64,000 nt of DNA from Trebonia sp036501515. GTDB taxonomy: Bacteria > Actinomycetota > Actinomycetes > Streptosporangiales > Streptosporangiaceae. Positions 53,353 through 62,104 of this stretch are shown one piece after another. How positions within the stretch are numbered: the stretch's first letter is position 1; the number at the start of each line of letters is the position of its first letter. The stretch spans positions 1 to 64,000 of the forward strand of contig DASYAD010000206.1 of assembly GCA_036501515.1 (NCBI GenBank). Direction: 5' to 3'. The position numbers and the translations under genes are program-made. The notes beneath the pieces are model-generated. The model searched no databases. It was not told the DNA's origin and saw only the letters and a program-made list of their open reading frames with translations.

Positions 53353-54381
53353 ATGACACAGACCGGACGCAGCCGCCAGGGCACGCCCCGCCCGTCGATG
53401 GCGGACGTGGCCCAGCTGGCCGGCGTCTCCTCGCAGACCGTGTCCCGCGTGTCCAACGGCCAGCCCAACGTCGACGAGACCACCCGCGCCCGCGTCCTCC
53501 AGGCGATGGAAGCCCTCGGCTACCGGCCCAACGGAGCGGCCCGCGCGCTGAAGAGCGGCCGTTTCCACACCATCGGCGTGATCATGACCACGCTGCAGAC
53601 GCTCGGCAACATCCGCACGCTTGACGCGATCGCGTCGGAGGCCGCGCGGTCCGACTACTCGGTGCTCCTCATGCCCGTCTCCGACCCCACGCTGCAGGGC
53701 GTGTCCGGCGCCTACCAGCGGCTGTCGGCTCAGGCGGTCGACGGTGCGGTGATCATCCTGGAGGCCCGGCTGCTTGACCGGGCCGAGTTCGCCCTTCCGC
53801 CTGGCATTCCCGTCGTCGTCATCGACTCAGGCGCGGGCCCCGACTACGCCGTGGTCGATACCGACCAGGCCCTCGGCGCCCGGCAGGCCACCGAGCACCT
53901 GCTCGGCCTCGGGCACCGCCAGGTCTGGCATATCGCGGGCCCCGAGACGTCCTTCTCGGCCGCGCACCGTACCGAGTCGTGGGCCCGCACGCTGCTGGCG
54001 GCCGGCATCACCCCGCCCCCGGTGCTCCGGGGCGACTGGACCTGCGACTCCGGCTACGCCCACGGCCTGACACTCGGGCGGCAGGCCGGCGTCACCGCCA
54101 TCTTCGCCGCCAACGACGAGATGGCCTTCGGCGCGATGCGCGCCCTGCACGAACTCGGCCGCGACATCCCCGGCGACGTCAGCGTCGTCGGCTTCGACGA
54201 CATGGACGTGGCCGGGTCCTTCTGGCCGCCGCTCACCACCGTCCGCCAGGACTTCGCCGCGGTGGGCCGTCTCAGCATCCAGAAGCTCCTACGGAAAGTC
54301 GCGGACGCCGGCCTCCCGAGCAGCACCGACATCGTTCCGACCGAGCTGATCATCCGCCGCAGCACGGCGGCACCCGGCTGA
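53353..54381 (+). CDS. LacI-family transcriptional regulator
   Basis: 342 aa from ATG 53353. N-terminal HTH SMADVAQLAGVSSQTVSRVSN and hinge RPNGAARALKSGR; the effector domain starts TIGVIMTTLQTLG and contains AIFAANDEMAFGAMRALHELG and SVVGFDDMDVAGSFWPPLTTV. Divergent from the MalFG/GH35 operon, with two matching operators in between. Expected to release DNA on binding a galactoside. Confidence 0.95.
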   Translation: MTQTGRSRQGTPRPSMADVAQLAGVSSQTVSRVSNGQPNVDETTRARVLQAMEALGYRPNGAARALKSGRFHTIGVIMTTLQTLGNIRTLDAIASEAARSDYSVLLMPVSDPTLQGVSGAYQRLSAQAVDGAVIILEARLLDRAEFALPPGIPVVVIDSGAGPDYAVVDTDQALGARQATEHLLGLGHRQVWHIAGPETSFSAAHRTESWARTLLAAGITPPPVLRGDWTCDSGYAHGLTLGRQAGVTAIFAANDEMAFGAMRALHELGRDIPGDVSVVGFDDMDVAGSFWPPLTTVRQDFAAVGRLSIQKLLRKVADAGLPSSTDIVPTELIIRRSTAAPG

Positions 54382-54394
54382 TCCGCACGCTTCC

Positions 54395-54537
54395 CGCGCC
54401 CCCCGTTCCCGTGACCGCACCTCCCCCGTTCCCTTGACCGCACCTTCCCCCGTTCCCTTGACGGCGCCCTCCCCGTACCCGTGACCGGACCCTTCCCCGT
54501 CCAGTGACCGCGCCCTCCCCGTACCCGTGACCGTGCT
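54395..54537. repeat. Degenerate 22-24-bp minisatellite after the lacI-type gene
   Basis: About six imperfect units of the form CCCCGTTCCCGTGACCGCACCT. Wholly intergenic. Confidence 0.75.
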
Positions 54538-54563
54538 GCCGAGCGCTGGTAGATCATCAGAGG

Positions 54564-55442
54564 GTGAACCGCGCAGCGCTCCCCCGCATCGGCCTGCTCG
54601 CGCTGATCTGGGGATCAGCCTTCCTGTGGATCAAGCTCGCCGACCAGGGCTTCTCCCCGGTCGAGGTCACCCTGGCCCGGCTCGCCACCGGGGCGGCGGT
54701 GCTGTTCGCGGTCATGCTCGTCCGCCGGGACAAGATCCCGCGCTCACCACGGCTCTGGGCGTCGATCGCCGTCGCCGCGCTGTTCGCCAACGCGGTGCCG
54801 TACCTGCTGTTCGCGCTGGCCGAGCAGACCGTGAGCTCGTCAACGGCTGGCATCATCAACGCGACCACGCCGCTCTGGACGATGATCCTGGCGCTGGCCG
54901 TGCGCCATCAGCAGCGCATCACCGGCTGGCAGGCGGCCGGACTCGCCGTCGGCTTCGTCGGGGCGGTGCTGATCTTCTCGCCCTGGCAGGCGGCGTCAGA
55001 ACTGTTTTCCGCGGGCGGTCTCGAGTGCCTGGCCGCCGCAGTCAGTTACGCGGTCAGCTACGTGTACATGGACCGGTTCCTCGCCCGGCGGGGCATCGGC
55101 GCCATCGTGCTCTCGGCGTGCCAGCTGGGCGCCGCCGCGGTCATGCTTGCCATCGCCTTGACGGTTTCCGGCGTCCGCACACCGCACGTGACCACGCAGG
55201 ACATCGCCGCGCTGGCCGTGCTCGGCATCGTCGGTACCGGTTTCGCGTACGTGCTGAATTACCAGATCATCACCAGCCACGGCGCGACCGCCGCGTCAAT
55301 GGTCACGTACCTGCTGCCCGTGGCCGCGATCGTGCTCGGCGTCCTGGTCCTCAGCGAGGCCGTCACGCCGGCCATGCTCGCCGGGATCGCGCTTGTCCTG
55401 GCCGGCGTGGCCCTGACGCGCCGGCGACAGCCCCGGCGGTGA
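54564..55442 (+). CDS. EamA/DMT-family transporter
   Basis: 292 aa from GTG 54564, ten hydrophobic helices in two EamA repeats. LALIWGSAFLWIKLADQGFSP opens helix 1; SSSTAGIINATTPLWTMIL and GTGFAYVLNYQIITSHG are typical. Basic C-terminal tail RRRQPRR. Substrate unknown. Stands alone between two repeat zones. Confidence 0.9.
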   Translation: MNRAALPRIGLLALIWGSAFLWIKLADQGFSPVEVTLARLATGAAVLFAVMLVRRDKIPRSPRLWASIAVAALFANAVPYLLFALAEQTVSSSTAGIINATTPLWTMILALAVRHQQRITGWQAAGLAVGFVGAVLIFSPWQAASELFSAGGLECLAAAVSYAVSYVYMDRFLARRGIGAIVLSACQLGAAAVMLAIALTVSGVRTPHVTTQDIAALAVLGIVGTGFAYVLNYQIITSHGATAASMVTYLLPVAAIVLGVLVLSEAVTPAMLAGIALVLAGVALTRRRQPRR

Positions 55443-55612
55443 GACAGGTGGGCGTGAGCACGGGCCGCGGTGAGAGCGGGGCGGCATGGGCGCGGGCCGC
55501 AATGAGAACAGGGGGCGGTGAGCACGGGTTGACGTGCGCACGGGCCGGTGTGAGAACGGGACGGCGTGAGCACGGTCTGCGTGGGCGCGGTCTGCGTGCG
55601 CGGGGCCGAGCC
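55443..55612. repeat. Degenerate minisatellite between convergent genes
   Basis: Imperfect units of the form GGCGTGAGCACGGGCCGCGGTGAGAACGGG, about 30-35 bp, four to five copies. Different in sequence from the repeat at 54395. Confidence 0.65.
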
Positions 55613-55614
55613 GG

Positions 55615-56532
55615 TCAGGGCACCGCGTGCAGGTCGCCAGACGTCGCGATCGCGCGGAGCAGCGCGTCCGCCCGGTCCGCCACCGGGTTCTGCCCGCGCC
55701 TGCCCGCGAGCTCGGTCAGCGCCACCAGGTCGGCCGCGCGGGCCAGGTCGAGGAGCCGCCCCCGGTCCCGGCCGCCGAATTCGCCGAGATGGCCGGCCAC
55801 CTCCAGGTACCCGTCCGCGACCGCGCTGACGAACCAGGGATCCCGGTCGAACCTGAGCAGGTTCCCCAGGTCCGTCACCGGGCTGCCAGCATGGGCGAAC
55901 TCCCAGTCGAGCAGCCCCGTGAGTTCGCCGTCGGCGGGATTGACCAGCAGGTTCTTGGGATTGAAGTCACTGTGCACCAGACATGCGCGATCCGCCTCGG
56001 CCAGCAGTTCCTGCGCGCCCTCCGCGGTATGGCACAGCCCGGCGTAGACCCGGGCTGGCCAGTCGGCCAGCGCGGACCCGGTCCGCTGGTACCTGACCCA
56101 CGCGGGCAAGTCAGGGGCCTGCGACCACGGCTCGATCCGCAAGTCGGGGTCGACGAATTCGCCCGCCCGCACCATGGGCATCTGGGCCAGCCGCCCGAGA
56201 ACCAGCCCGAGGTTGCGGGCAATCGCGGTGCGGGCCGGCTCTTCCATGACGGCCAGGCAGCGGTCGAGTCGCTCGCCGGCGAGGAACGACGTCACGAGCC
56301 TGCCCGGAACGGCGGCGGCCGGGTCAGGACGGCGCACTTCAAGCACCTCGGGCACCGGCAGCAGTCCGCGAACCAGGCGGAGCACCGCCGCGTCGATCTC
56401 CACGGCAGCAGCTCCGCGCCCGGCCCCGCGCTGTGCGTAAATCCTGACGACCACCCGTTCGCCCGCCGACCTCCCTGCGAAGGTCTCACCGCTGAAACCC
56501 CCGGCCAGCGGCTTGAGGTCGTGAATGTCCAT
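55615..56532 (-). CDS. APH-family phosphotransferase
   Basis: 305 aa from ATG 56532 (an extended start at 56616 is possible). N-lobe LAGGFSGETFAGR and VVVRIYA; C-lobe LVHSDFNPKNLLVN (Brenner motif) and LLDWEFAHAGSPVTDLGNLLRF. Kinase-like fold acting on small molecules. Not closely related to the phosphotransferase at 40034. No operon partner. Confidence 0.87.
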   Translation of the reverse strand: MDIHDLKPLAGGFSGETFAGRSAGERVVVRIYAQRGAGRGAAAVEIDAAVLRLVRGLLPVPEVLEVRRPDPAAAVPGRLVTSFLAGERLDRCLAVMEEPARTAIARNLGLVLGRLAQMPMVRAGEFVDPDLRIEPWSQAPDLPAWVRYQRTGSALADWPARVYAGLCHTAEGAQELLAEADRACLVHSDFNPKNLLVNPADGELTGLLDWEFAHAGSPVTDLGNLLRFDRDPWFVSAVADGYLEVAGHLGEFGGRDRGRLLDLARAADLVALTELAGRRGQNPVADRADALLRAIATSGDLHAVP

Positions 56533-56723
56533 GCGACCAGGATCGCAGCCCGCGTGATCCCCGGCCGGCCCGGCGGCGGATCGCTCATGCACTGTCACGC
56601 ACCGCGTTTCCCGCACCCGGAATTCCCATTTGACCCTTCTGACTCGACTATTTGTGTTAGGGTTTACCTGCCCTGTTTTTGTCCGTTTGTTCCGCCGTCA
56701 GACACATAAAAGCTGGCTAAGTA

Positions 56724-57917
56724 TTGTCTATTACTCAGGTTTTTCGTAAAAGATCTTCCGCCCTTGCCGCTGTGGTGATCTCCGGCATCGTCATCTGCAC
56801 GGCCGCGTGCGGCGGGAATCCGTCTTCTGTCAACGAAGGCAATAACAACAGCGGCACCGCGGGGATGACCACTGGTTCAGCCAGCGGATCGGGCACGCCG
56901 GCGTACGCGTCGCCGACGGGCGGCCCCGGGCTCGGCCTCTATGACGATAAATTCGGCCCCGCCGGAATTGAGGCGGCCGCCACGTGGCTTGGCTCGGCCG
57001 ACTCGGTCAAGTACGCCCAAGACTTCGTCGACGCCACCGACTGGTCGCATATCAGTGATCCGTGGCAGCTTTCAAACTGGGAAAAAAGCCCGTTCACGAT
57101 GGTGTGGGGCGTCCCCATGCTGCCGTGCGGATCGCCCGCGACGCAGTGCGCAACCAACGTAGCGGACTTCAACCTGGTCGCCAGCGGCGGCGCCGACGGC
57201 TATTACAAGACGCTGGCCAAGAACCTGGTCTCCGCGGGCTTCGGCAGTTCCTACGTCAGGCTCGGCTGGGAATTCAACGCCACCTTTATGGGCTGGAGCA
57301 TCTGCAACCAGGAGGGGTCGGGGCTGACGAGCTGGGCGAGCGATTTCGTGCCGGCTTTCCGTAACATTGTGACCAGCATGCGCAGTGTCAGCGGCGCGAA
57401 CTTCAAGTTCATCTGGAATCCGCTCGAGAGCAGCAATGTCAGCTGTGCCGGGGTCAGCATGGAAGACTTCTACCCGGGCGACAGCTACGTCGACGCGGTG
57501 GCGCTCGACGTGTACGACGGGATCGGGCAGACGGTCAGCGACACCGCCCGCTGGGCCGACTTGCTGAACGGTGTCAACGGCGGTCACTGGACCTCGGTTG
57601 CCCCGAACGCCATCAACGGGCAGAAGTTCGAAGGCTACGGACTGGACTGGCTGGCCGCGTTCGGCAAAGAACACGACAAGCAGATCAGCGTCCCCGAGTG
57701 GGGTCTCGATGCCACCGGCGGCACTGACGCCGGCGGCGGCGACGACGCGTACTTCGTCACTCAGATGGCGAAGTGGGTCAAGGCCAACGCCACCGGCCCG
57801 GCGATCTTCTGGAACTACAGCGACGGCAATCTTCCGCTCGACATACCGAAGGAGTCGACCGGCAACACCCCCGCCGCCACGGCCGCCTTCAAGTCAGCGT
57901 TCGGCACGAGTTCCTAA
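56724..57917 (+). CDS. Secreted GH26-like glycoside hydrolase lipoprotein
   Basis: 397 aa from TTG 56724 (no ATG or GTG fits better; the ribosome site is weak). Lipoprotein signal with Cys29 in CTAACGG, then an Asn/Gly/Ser linker to about residue 65. The catalytic domain has clan-A features: acid/base Glu183 in RLGWEFN and nucleophile Glu325 in SVPEWGLDA, as in beta-mannanase-like GH26 enzymes. Codon use is slightly less GC-biased than its neighbours. It sits alone after an AT-rich stretch (56620-56720) that probably holds its promoter. Confidence 0.8.
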   Translation: MSITQVFRKRSSALAAVVISGIVICTAACGGNPSSVNEGNNNSGTAGMTTGSASGSGTPAYASPTGGPGLGLYDDKFGPAGIEAAATWLGSADSVKYAQDFVDATDWSHISDPWQLSNWEKSPFTMVWGVPMLPCGSPATQCATNVADFNLVASGGADGYYKTLAKNLVSAGFGSSYVRLGWEFNATFMGWSICNQEGSGLTSWASDFVPAFRNIVTSMRSVSGANFKFIWNPLESSNVSCAGVSMEDFYPGDSYVDAVALDVYDGIGQTVSDTARWADLLNGVNGGHWTSVAPNAINGQKFEGYGLDWLAAFGKEHDKQISVPEWGLDATGGTDAGGGDDAYFVTQMAKWVKANATGPAIFWNYSDGNLPLDIPKESTGNTPAATAAFKSAFGTSS

Positions 57918-58035
57918 CCGGCGCGGCCGCCCAGGCTAGCTCTAACCGGCCTGGCCGCCCAGGCCAGTCCTAGAACCGGGGTGGCCGCACGGGCCAGTTT
58001 CTGAACCGGAGCGACCAGGGCCCCCGGCCAGCCGA
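57917..58035. repeat. Degenerate minisatellite after the GH26-like gene
   Basis: About four imperfect units of the form AACCGGCCTGGCCGCCCAGGCCAGTCCT, 27-29 bp. Confidence 0.7.
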
Positions 58036-58113
58036 CTCGGGGGCTGCCGTGTCGTCGGCCAGCCGCTCCCAGTCTCCAGCCGGGCGACGGCGGTTGCCCG
58101 TCGCCGCGCCCCG

Positions 58114-58350
58114 TCAGTCCTGGGGAAGACCGGCGAATTCGCGCTTGGTTTTCCGGTACCAGCCCATTCCCGACACCGGGTGCTTCCACCGGTTCTTCAT
58201 GTCCTTAAGGGCACTTTCATGCGCCTTATCACCCGCCGCGACGGTTTCATTCAAATGCTTGTCTTGCGCTTTGATGATCTCGTCGGCGGTGTCACCGCTG
58301 AGGGCCAGATCACACGTTCCGCCCAATTGCTGGCATGTCATTGTTTTCAT
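58114..58350 (-). CDS. DUF1059 family small protein
   Basis: 78 aa from ATG 58350 with GAGGAA upstream. MKTMTCQQLGGTCD matches the start of the DUF1059 family, which also has the helical middle (HLNETVAAGDKAHESALKDMK) and the ending REFAGLPQD. Two Cys residues (6 and 13) may bind metal. The function of the family is not established. Confidence 0.8.
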   Translation of the reverse strand: MKTMTCQQLGGTCDLALSGDTADEIIKAQDKHLNETVAAGDKAHESALKDMKNRWKHPVSGMGWYRKTKREFAGLPQD

Positions 58351-58779
58351 GATCTCGCTCTTCCTCGACCAGTGATGTAGTTTCGGCACTCCCGGCTGCG
58401 TCCGCCGGTCTACCTACCGTATGGGCAGCGATAGGCCCAACGCTTCTCCGATCCTGCTCAGGTTCTGAGAGACGGTCCGCGGCTCACTGGGTAGACGGGC
58501 CGGGAAGAGCGGCCCGCGTCACCGCTTACGGTCCGCGGCTCCATATCACCGCCATGCCTGGAATACCGCCTAGCGCCCAGGACTTCCCGCTGACAACCCC
58601 TTTAAGCCGTCCCGATGAGCCGGGCAGACAAGCGCTCGCAAATTCGCAATCGATTACATTGAGTAACGATGATTACCCTGAGTGGCTGGTGGTATATGAC
58701 GCTGCGTAACTGCTGGTTACCCCGTCCGGACCGGACGTCAAGGGGCCGCCAGCCCGGACCTCAGGGGGGAGGAAAGAAA
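58351..58779. other. Intergenic region with the leader of the 28-codon peptide gene
   Basis: Lower GC than the flanks, especially 58615-58715. Contains the perfect palindrome GTCCGGACCGGAC (58724-58736) and GTAAC-N5-GTTAC (58706-58720). I could not settle on a -35/-10 pair. No other coding signal. Confidence 0.45.
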
Positions 58780-58866
58780 ATGCTTGGTCTCTTCGTCGCC
58801 CAGCTGAGCGACCAGCTCAGCGCGATTGTTACCAACCTCGGCACACTGCTCGGGGGGATTCTCTAG
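58780..58866 (+). CDS. 28-aa amphipathic peptide with a strong ribosome site
   Basis: ATG 58780, TAG at 58864. Peptide MLGLFVAQLSDQLSAIV followed by TNLGTLLGGIL: hydrophobic with regularly spaced polar residues, compatible with one amphipathic or membrane-seeking helix. GGAGG ends 7 nt before the ATG, inside a purine-rich tract (GGGGGGAGGAAAG), the best ribosome site in this part of the window. A 14-bp perfect hairpin follows 22 nt after the stop. The frame can be extended upstream to 58669 but without a ribosome site. No family recognised; candidates are a small membrane peptide, a toxin-like peptide, a signalling peptide or a leader peptide. Confidence 0.6.
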   Translation: MLGLFVAQLSDQLSAIVTNLGTLLGGIL

Positions 58867-58887
58867 GTTCACTCGCCCGTCCAGGCA

Positions 58888-58920
58888 AGGTCGGCCCCGG
58901 CGTTCTGCCGGGGCCGACCT
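58888..58920 (+). terminator. Strong hairpin after the 28-aa peptide gene
   Basis: AGGTCGGCCCCGGC (58888-58901), loop GTTCT, perfect complement 58907-58920. 14-bp stem, no T-run. Confidence 0.75.
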
Positions 58921-59003
58921 GCTGTCCGGGCTTAGCGTGATTGCGCCCCGGTTCCGGCGTGGCGGCGGGCGACAAGCGGCCTTCTGGTTCCTATGCTCGG
59001 ATT

Positions 59004-59537
59004 ATGGCGCGCAAGGGTGTGCTTTCAGTCGTCGTGTCCGGAGCGGCACCCGCCTCAGATGCGGGGTCGCTGGTTAAACAGGCGCTCGAGCGAGGCTGGA
59101 CGGTGCAGGTGATTGCCACGCCGTCGGCGCTCTCCTTCTTCGACGCCGCCGAAGTGGAGGGCCTCACCGGGTCGCCAGTGCGCAGCAAGCACCGGGCACC
59201 GGGCACGCCGCGGTCCCAGGTGCCCGACGCGATCGTCGTCGCGCCCGCCACGTTCAACCTGCTCAACCAGTGGGCGCTCGGCATCGCCGACTCCTACGCG
59301 CTGGCGGTGCTTGCCGAGCAGACCGGGATGGGCCTGCCAATCGTGGCGCTGCCCTGCGTGAGCGCGCCGCTAGCGTCACGGCCGCAGTTCGCACGGTCGC
59401 TGAAGGCGCTGCGCGGCGAGGGCGTGTCCGTGCTGCTCGGCCCCGGCGGTACCGCGCCGCCCGGCGCGACCGACGAGATCTTCCCGTGGCACCTAGGGCT
59501 TGATGAGGCCTACTCCATGACCGGACTCGGCGGCTGA
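59004..59537 (+). CDS. Flavoprotein (HFCD / PPC-decarboxylase-like)
   Basis: 177 aa from ATG 59004. LSVVVSGAAPASDAG opens a flavodoxin-like fold; VAPATFNLLNQWALGIADSYALAVLAE is the FMN-binding signature of the homo-oligomeric flavin-containing Cys decarboxylase family. It lacks a fused CoaB domain, so it is not a CoaBC enzyme; function is unknown. Confidence 0.87.
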   Translation: MARKGVLSVVVSGAAPASDAGSLVKQALERGWTVQVIATPSALSFFDAAEVEGLTGSPVRSKHRAPGTPRSQVPDAIVVAPATFNLLNQWALGIADSYALAVLAEQTGMGLPIVALPCVSAPLASRPQFARSLKALRGEGVSVLLGPGGTAPPGATDEIFPWHLGLDEAYSMTGLGG

Positions 59538-59589
59538 CGGCAGGAAGCGAACGCCCGGTACCGATCCGAACGGGCCCGGTTTCCCGGGT

Positions 59590-59860
59590 GCCCGGCCCCC
59601 CGGTTACTGGCTCTTCCGATGGCCGCCCAGGTCATCGCCTCTTCCGGTCATCGGATGCTCCGGCCCCCACGTCCCCCGGTGGCCCCCTCCTCCGGTCACT
59701 GGTTCTTCCGGTGGCCCCCCTCCTCCGGTCACCGGTTCTTCCGGTGGCCCCCTCCTCCGGTCACGCGCGCCCTTCGGGTGGCCGCCGCCCCGGTCACGCG
59801 CCCTTCCTGCGACCGGCCCCTCCGGTCATCTCTCCCCCGACATCGCTCCTCCAGTCACGG
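59590..59860. repeat. Minisatellite between flavoprotein and methyltransferase genes
   Basis: Units of the form CCTCCTCCGGTCACTGGTTC with TTCCGGTGGCCCC, about 31-33 bp, at least three close copies at 59686-59790 and looser ones on both sides. No gene is supported in this 387-nt gap. Confidence 0.75.
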
Positions 59861-59924
59861 CTCCGCGATCCCCCTCCGCCACGGGAGGCGACGGCGCGGT
59901 CGGAAGCGGCGTAGGGTCGCCCAG

Positions 59925-60731
59925 GTGGACCGGGAAGAAGAACGGGAACGGCTGCGCGCGACCTTCGACGCGGTCGCCGCGGAGTACCAGGACGCGCGGC
60001 CTGATTACCCGGCGGAACTGTACGCGGAGCTGCTCTCGCTGACCGGGGTCCGCCCAGGGGCGGACAAGCTGTGCGAGGCCGGCAGCGCTTCCGGCAAGGC
60101 CACGCTGCCGCTGGCGCGCCGGGGATTCGCGATTACCTGCGTGGAGCTGGGGTCCGCCCTGGCCGCGCAGGCGCGGCGGAACCTGGCCCGCTTCGCGCAA
60201 GTCACGGTGGTGAACGCACCCTTCGAGACCTGGCAACCGGACCAGGCCGGGTTCGGGCTGCTGTTCGCGGCCACGGCGTGGCACTGGATCGACCCGGCGG
60301 TGAAGTACCAGAAGGCCGCGTCGCTGCTACGGCCTGGCGGACACCTGGCGTTCTGGGAGGCGGTGCACGTGGTGCCGGACGGCGGCGACCCGTTCTTCCT
60401 CGAGATCCAGGACGTCTACGACGCGATCGGCTCGGGCCTGCCCAGCGGCCATATGTTTGCCCGGCCCGACACGCTCGCGTCGGCCGAGGAGGAGATCGCC
60501 GCTTCAGGGTTGTTCCGCGACATCAGCGTCCGCAGGTTCGACTGGGAGATCACGTACACGGCCGAGAGCTACATCCGGTTGCTCGAGACGTTCTCGAGCA
60601 ACCTCACGATGGAGCCATGGCAGCGCGAGCGGCTGTACGGCGAAATCCGGGCCAGGCTAGCCGCGCGCCCCGATGGGCAGCTGCGTCGCCACTGGGGCGC
60701 GGTCCTGCACGTCGCCCGCACCGCCGAATAG
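59925..60731 (+). CDS. Class I SAM-dependent methyltransferase
   Basis: 268 aa from GTG 59925; an open frame upstream runs through the minisatellite and is not used. Motif I LCEAGSASGKATLPLARRG, acidic strand CVELG, then NAPFETWQPD and FAATAWHWIDP. Typical of small-molecule methyltransferases (type 11). No neighbouring biosynthetic genes, so the acceptor is unknown. Confidence 0.87.
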   Translation: MDREEERERLRATFDAVAAEYQDARPDYPAELYAELLSLTGVRPGADKLCEAGSASGKATLPLARRGFAITCVELGSALAAQARRNLARFAQVTVVNAPFETWQPDQAGFGLLFAATAWHWIDPAVKYQKAASLLRPGGHLAFWEAVHVVPDGGDPFFLEIQDVYDAIGSGLPSGHMFARPDTLASAEEEIAASGLFRDISVRRFDWEITYTAESYIRLLETFSSNLTMEPWQRERLYGEIRARLAARPDGQLRRHWGAVLHVARTAE

Positions 60732-60886
60732 CCAACGCACACACCCCGGGACCCGAGCGCTGCCCCGCCCGCCCGCGCGCCCGCCACCCGGGCTCCTGCC
60801 ACCGAAGCACCCCGCCGCCCAGTACCAGCGGCGCACCACCTGGACGCACGCGGGCACCGGGCGCCCTCGCCGAGTAGCGTTGGCCC

Positions 60887-61204
60887 ATGAGATCTGCGAA
60901 GGCCAAGCGGCGCCTCGTGGTATTCGCTGCGATCGCCGCCGCGTACACGGCGGCGACAGTGGTCGCCACCAGGCAGGGGTACTCGTTCGGACGGAACAGC
61001 GTCGTCCGGTGCCGCAAGGGGCACCTGTTCACGACGGTGTGGATCCCCGGCGCGTCGGTCAAATCCCTGCGGCTCGGGTTCTGGCGTATCCAGTGGTGCC
61101 CCGTCGGACGGCACGTCGACGTGGTCCATCCGGTCAAGCCGGCCGCGCTGACCGACACCGAGCGCTCGTTCGCGCTGTCGCACCACGACATCCCGGTGCC
61201 CTGA
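60887..61204 (+). CDS. Small membrane protein with two CxxGH-like motifs
   Basis: 105 aa. One N-terminal membrane helix (about 8-28: RRLVVFAAIAAAYTAATVVA), then RCRKGHLF and WCPVGRH, each with a Cys and a His that could form a metal-binding ribbon. Conserved hypothetical type; no function assigned. Confidence 0.75.
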   Translation: MRSAKAKRRLVVFAAIAAAYTAATVVATRQGYSFGRNSVVRCRKGHLFTTVWIPGASVKSLRLGFWRIQWCPVGRHVDVVHPVKPAALTDTERSFALSHHDIPVP

Positions 61205-61212
61205 AGCCTCCA

Positions 61213-61794
61213 GTGCCGCCCAAGTCTCCCAAGCCTTCGGTAACGCCCAAGCAAGCCGCGCCCTCCAAGGCTGCGGGCACTTCGAGTACCTCGGGCACCT
61301 CGGGTACTTCGGGCGCACCGCAGGCGCGCAAGCTGGGGCTCAAGCCGGGACTGCGGACGGCGCTCGACGCACCGCCAGAGGACTGGGCGCTGGCCGGACC
61401 GCCCGACGGACTGCTCCCGTCCGACGCCGACGGCGCCGCCGACGTGATCGTCGCGTTCTTCCGCGCGGCCGGCGAGATCACCGACCGGCTGCCGGCGCTG
61501 GCTGACCGCGTCTTCCCGGCCGGCGCGGTCTGGGCGCTGTGGCCGCGTCGGGCCGCGGGCCACGTCAGCGACATCACCGACGACGTGGTGCGGTGCTGCG
61601 CGCTCGACCTGGGTCTGGTGGACGTGAAGGTCGCCGCCGTCGACGAAGACTGGTCGGGACTGCGCCTCGTCTGGCGCACCAGCAACCGGTTAGCCCGCAG
61701 GTCACACATGCCTCGCCGTTCGCCACGGCCTCCCGGCTCTCCAAGCACTGGCCCACCTCCCTGCTCCCCACAAATCCCGTCCGTCTCGCCGTGA
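61213..61794 (+). CDS. DUF3052-like protein
   Basis: 193 aa from GTG 61213. A low-complexity Pro/Lys/Ser/Thr N-terminus (1-42; TSSTSGTSGTSG from a 9-12 bp repeat) precedes the domain KLGLKPGLRTALDAPPEDWA, FFRAAGEITDRLPALADRVF, AGAVWALWPRR, DITDDVVRCCALDLGLVDVKVAAVDEDWSGLRLVWR. The last 35 residues are Pro/Ser/Arg-rich and not conserved. Family role unknown. Nine nucleotides after the membrane-protein gene. Confidence 0.78.
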   Translation: MPPKSPKPSVTPKQAAPSKAAGTSSTSGTSGTSGAPQARKLGLKPGLRTALDAPPEDWALAGPPDGLLPSDADGAADVIVAFFRAAGEITDRLPALADRVFPAGAVWALWPRRAAGHVSDITDDVVRCCALDLGLVDVKVAAVDEDWSGLRLVWRTSNRLARRSHMPRRSPRPPGSPSTGPPPCSPQIPSVSP

Positions 61795-61836
61795 GTTCGA
61801 CTGACCGGAATCCGTCCTGGCCGCCGCGCTTCTCAG

Positions 61837-62021
61837 GTGCCTGATGTGACTGGATAGGCCATTGTTATGGAGACTTTTATCTAAATGGAAACTTATATGT
61901 ACTAGAGCCGGAAAAATTTCCATGATTTTATTCACACCTGCGGTTATGCTGATTTCAGGCTTTTGCTGGCATCGACAAGCCACGAAGTCCGTCGATGAAG
62001 AACGACCGTGCCTGATGTGAC
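61837..62021. mobile_element. AT-rich 157-bp segment flanked by a 14-bp direct repeat
   Basis: GTGCCTGATGTGAC occurs at 61837-61850 and 62008-62021. The DNA between is far more AT-rich than anything around it and includes GGAAAAATTTCC (61909-61920). This looks like a small non-coding insertion with a target duplication, or the scar of an excised or integrated element. No inverted terminal repeats are obvious. Confidence 0.45.
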
Positions 62022-62104
62022 ACGAGCGACGCTGAGCCCATGCGGCTAGTCAGCTCCGTCCGGGTCCCAGCGGCTTAGACGGACCTCGGCCACTCAGGTT
62101 CAAC

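Noticed and set aside
58351..58779. tRNA or riboswitch in the low-GC gap
   Set aside because: No cloverleaf, no TTCGANTC-like T-arm and no known riboswitch core could be found by eye; only small palindromes.
61702..61983. 93-codon minus-strand frame across the AT-rich insert
   Set aside because: Spans the end of the DUF3052-like gene and the insert, has no ribosome site and no recognisable sequence.
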